A stretch of DNA of 6,290 nt from Nitrospinales bacterium (GTDB lineage Bacteria; Nitrospinota_A; UBA7883; JACRGQ01). The stretch is from NCBI GenBank assembly GCA_023248615.1, contig JAHFEI010000129.1:1-6290 (forward strand), read 5' to 3'. Below the pieces are notes generated by a model. It was not told the origin of the DNA. It was given only the letters and a program-made list of their open reading frames with translations, and did no database searches. A program made the position numbers and the translations under genes. Shown one piece after another: positions 5,414-6,290 of the stretch (positions within the stretch are counted from its first letter, which is position 1; the number at the start of each line of letters is the position of its first letter).

Positions 5414-6290
5414 CTATCTGGTTTCTATCGCTTGTGCATCTTCAATGATTATTTCGGGCCTTCCGCCATGTTCGGTTATCTTGCCCGTGGCTGTAACGTT
5501 TTTCCCATTATAGTAGCGTTCCGGATTCTGCGGGAACGTTGCGAAATTTTTGGCGAATATGACTAGGGTGACGGTTTTGCGGTAGTCTTGGCTGAAATTA
5601 AGGAAACATGCCTTGCCGGAGTTATGGGTGTGCGAGATTGTTCCTTTCAATACCACAGTTTCCCCTATGTGTTTGCCAGCATCGAGCCATTCTATCTTTT
5701 GTGCTGGTTGCGCCGTTGCGGCAGGCACGTTTTCTTTCACTGCGCTGTCGGCCTTTATGAGGTCGTCCAGCATCTTGTCGAATTTTGCGCGGCCATCTAG
5801 GCTCAGCGAGCCGTACCTTTGGATGATGTCCGCCATCCTGCCGTCGCGTATCGAAAAATTCCAAACCCCCATCTGCCTGCTTCTGGCCTCTTTTTCCAGC
5901 GCCAGGAATTCCACAAGCCTGCGCGTGGAACCTTTGGTGTAGGCGAATGCGTAGCCAAGGCGAACCAGTTCGGCGTTGAGCATTTTCCCATCGACGTAAA
6001 CGTAAGCCAAAAGCCTGCCGTAAATGTCGCGCAGGTTATCCGGCTCGTACTCCAGAGTCACTTTTTTCCCCAGGACTTGTTTTGCCATATAATCGGTAGC
6101 TTCCTGGGCGAACCGTTGCACAGGCAGTTCGGGATGGTGGAGTTCCGGAGCGTCTATTCCCAAAAGGCGCACCTTCTCGCCGTTCTCCAGCTTGATGGTG
6201 TCGCCATCGAACACTTTTTCCACGGTGAATGGGCCGGGGGAGGGGGTGGAGACGGCCTTGCCAGCGTGTGTGGCCTGTGCTATGGCGGCG
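5414..6290 (-). CDS. Thermonuclease (SNase) domain protein with C-terminal OB-fold-like domain, N-terminus outside window
   Basis: This is a Ca2+-type staphylococcal nuclease homologue, probably cleaving DNA and RNA outside the cytoplasm. The frame stays open to the right edge. Residues just before the nuclease domain (AQATHAGKAVSTPSPGP) look like the end of a signal peptide plus a linker, so GTG at 6223 is probably not the start. Counting from that GTG as 1, the domain has DGDT (6-9), Arg19, Asp24 and Glu27 in VRLLGIDAPE, and Arg70 in YGRLLAYVYVDGKMLN. These match SNase Asp21, Arg35, Asp40, Glu43 and Arg87, so the active site is complete. After an Ala/Pro-rich linker (about 165-175), residues 176-267 contain GETVVLKGTISHTHNSGKACFL and NVTATGKITEHGGRPEIII, the pattern of an OB-fold nucleic-acid-binding domain. 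It ends 57 bases before atpZ and is probably a separate transcription unit. Confidence 0.9.
   Translation of the reverse strand, partial: AAIAQATHAGKAVSTPSPGPFTVEKVFDGDTIKLENGEKVRLLGIDAPELHHPELPVQRFAQEATDYMAKQVLGKKVTLEYEPDNLRDIYGRLLAYVYVDGKMLNAELVRLGYAFAYTKGSTRRLVEFLALEKEARSRQMGVWNFSIRDGRMADIIQRYGSLSLDGRAKFDKMLDDLIKADSAVKENVPAATAQPAQKIEWLDAGKHIGETVVLKGTISHTHNSGKACFLNFSQDYRKTVTLVIFAKNFATFPQNPERYYNGKNVTATGKITEHGGRPEIIIEDAQAIETR

Noticed and set aside
5414..6223. Complete nuclease gene starting at GTG 6223
   Set aside because: The same frame is open to the window edge, and the upstream residues look like the end of a signal peptide, so the gene is more likely truncated by the window.
1..6290. 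RNA genes, CRISPR arrays, insertion sequences and attachment sites
   Set aside because: Nearly the whole window is covered by conserved coding frames. No direct-repeat array, tRNA-like fold or transposase motif was seen.

Overview
All convincing genes in this window lie on the minus strand, so they read from right to left. The DNA is moderately GC-rich and very densely coded. Eight protein genes are supported, one of them cut by the right edge, and the likely first codon of a ninth gene sits at the left edge. No RNA gene, CRISPR array, insertion sequence or gene-free stretch longer than about 80 bases was seen.

Layout in transcription order. (1) 6290-5414: the end of a probably exported staphylococcal-nuclease-type protein with a C-terminal OB-fold-like domain. 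(2) 5403-5375: a good sigma70-type promoter, with its -35 box inside a small palindrome. (3) 5356-3723: a four-gene F0-only ATP synthase operon, atpZ-atpI-atpB-atpE, encoding two small membrane accessory proteins, subunit a and subunit c. The c subunit has an N-terminal signal peptide. Genes for b, delta and all F1 subunits are absent, so they must lie elsewhere. (4) 3717-3680: a GC-rich hairpin followed by four Us, a likely terminator or attenuator. (5) 3646-23: etfB-etfA-ETF:quinone oxidoreductase, a tightly overlapping electron-transfer-flavoprotein operon. (6) A GGAG plus ATG at the left edge suggests that this operon continues beyond the window.

How the genes work together. EtfB and EtfA form the soluble flavoprotein that collects electrons, and the third protein passes them to membrane (mena)quinone. 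From there they can feed respiration and the proton-motive force used by the neighbouring ATP synthase. EtfB and EtfA carry motifs resembling the FixAB/electron-bifurcating ETF branch more than the mitochondrial type. The quinone oxidoreductase has eight C-terminal cysteines arranged for two [4Fe-4S] clusters. The set can therefore be read as a Fix/EtfABCX-like complex in which the C and X parts are one chain. This is the most interesting hypothesis in the window.

Organism. A split F0 operon of the form atpZ-I-B-E, a signal-peptide-bearing subunit c and an etfBA-ETF:QO block suggest a Gram-negative, respiratory bacterium, perhaps of the Desulfobacterota, Nitrospinota or Nitrospirota type. This is inference from gene content; no rRNA or other marker is present.
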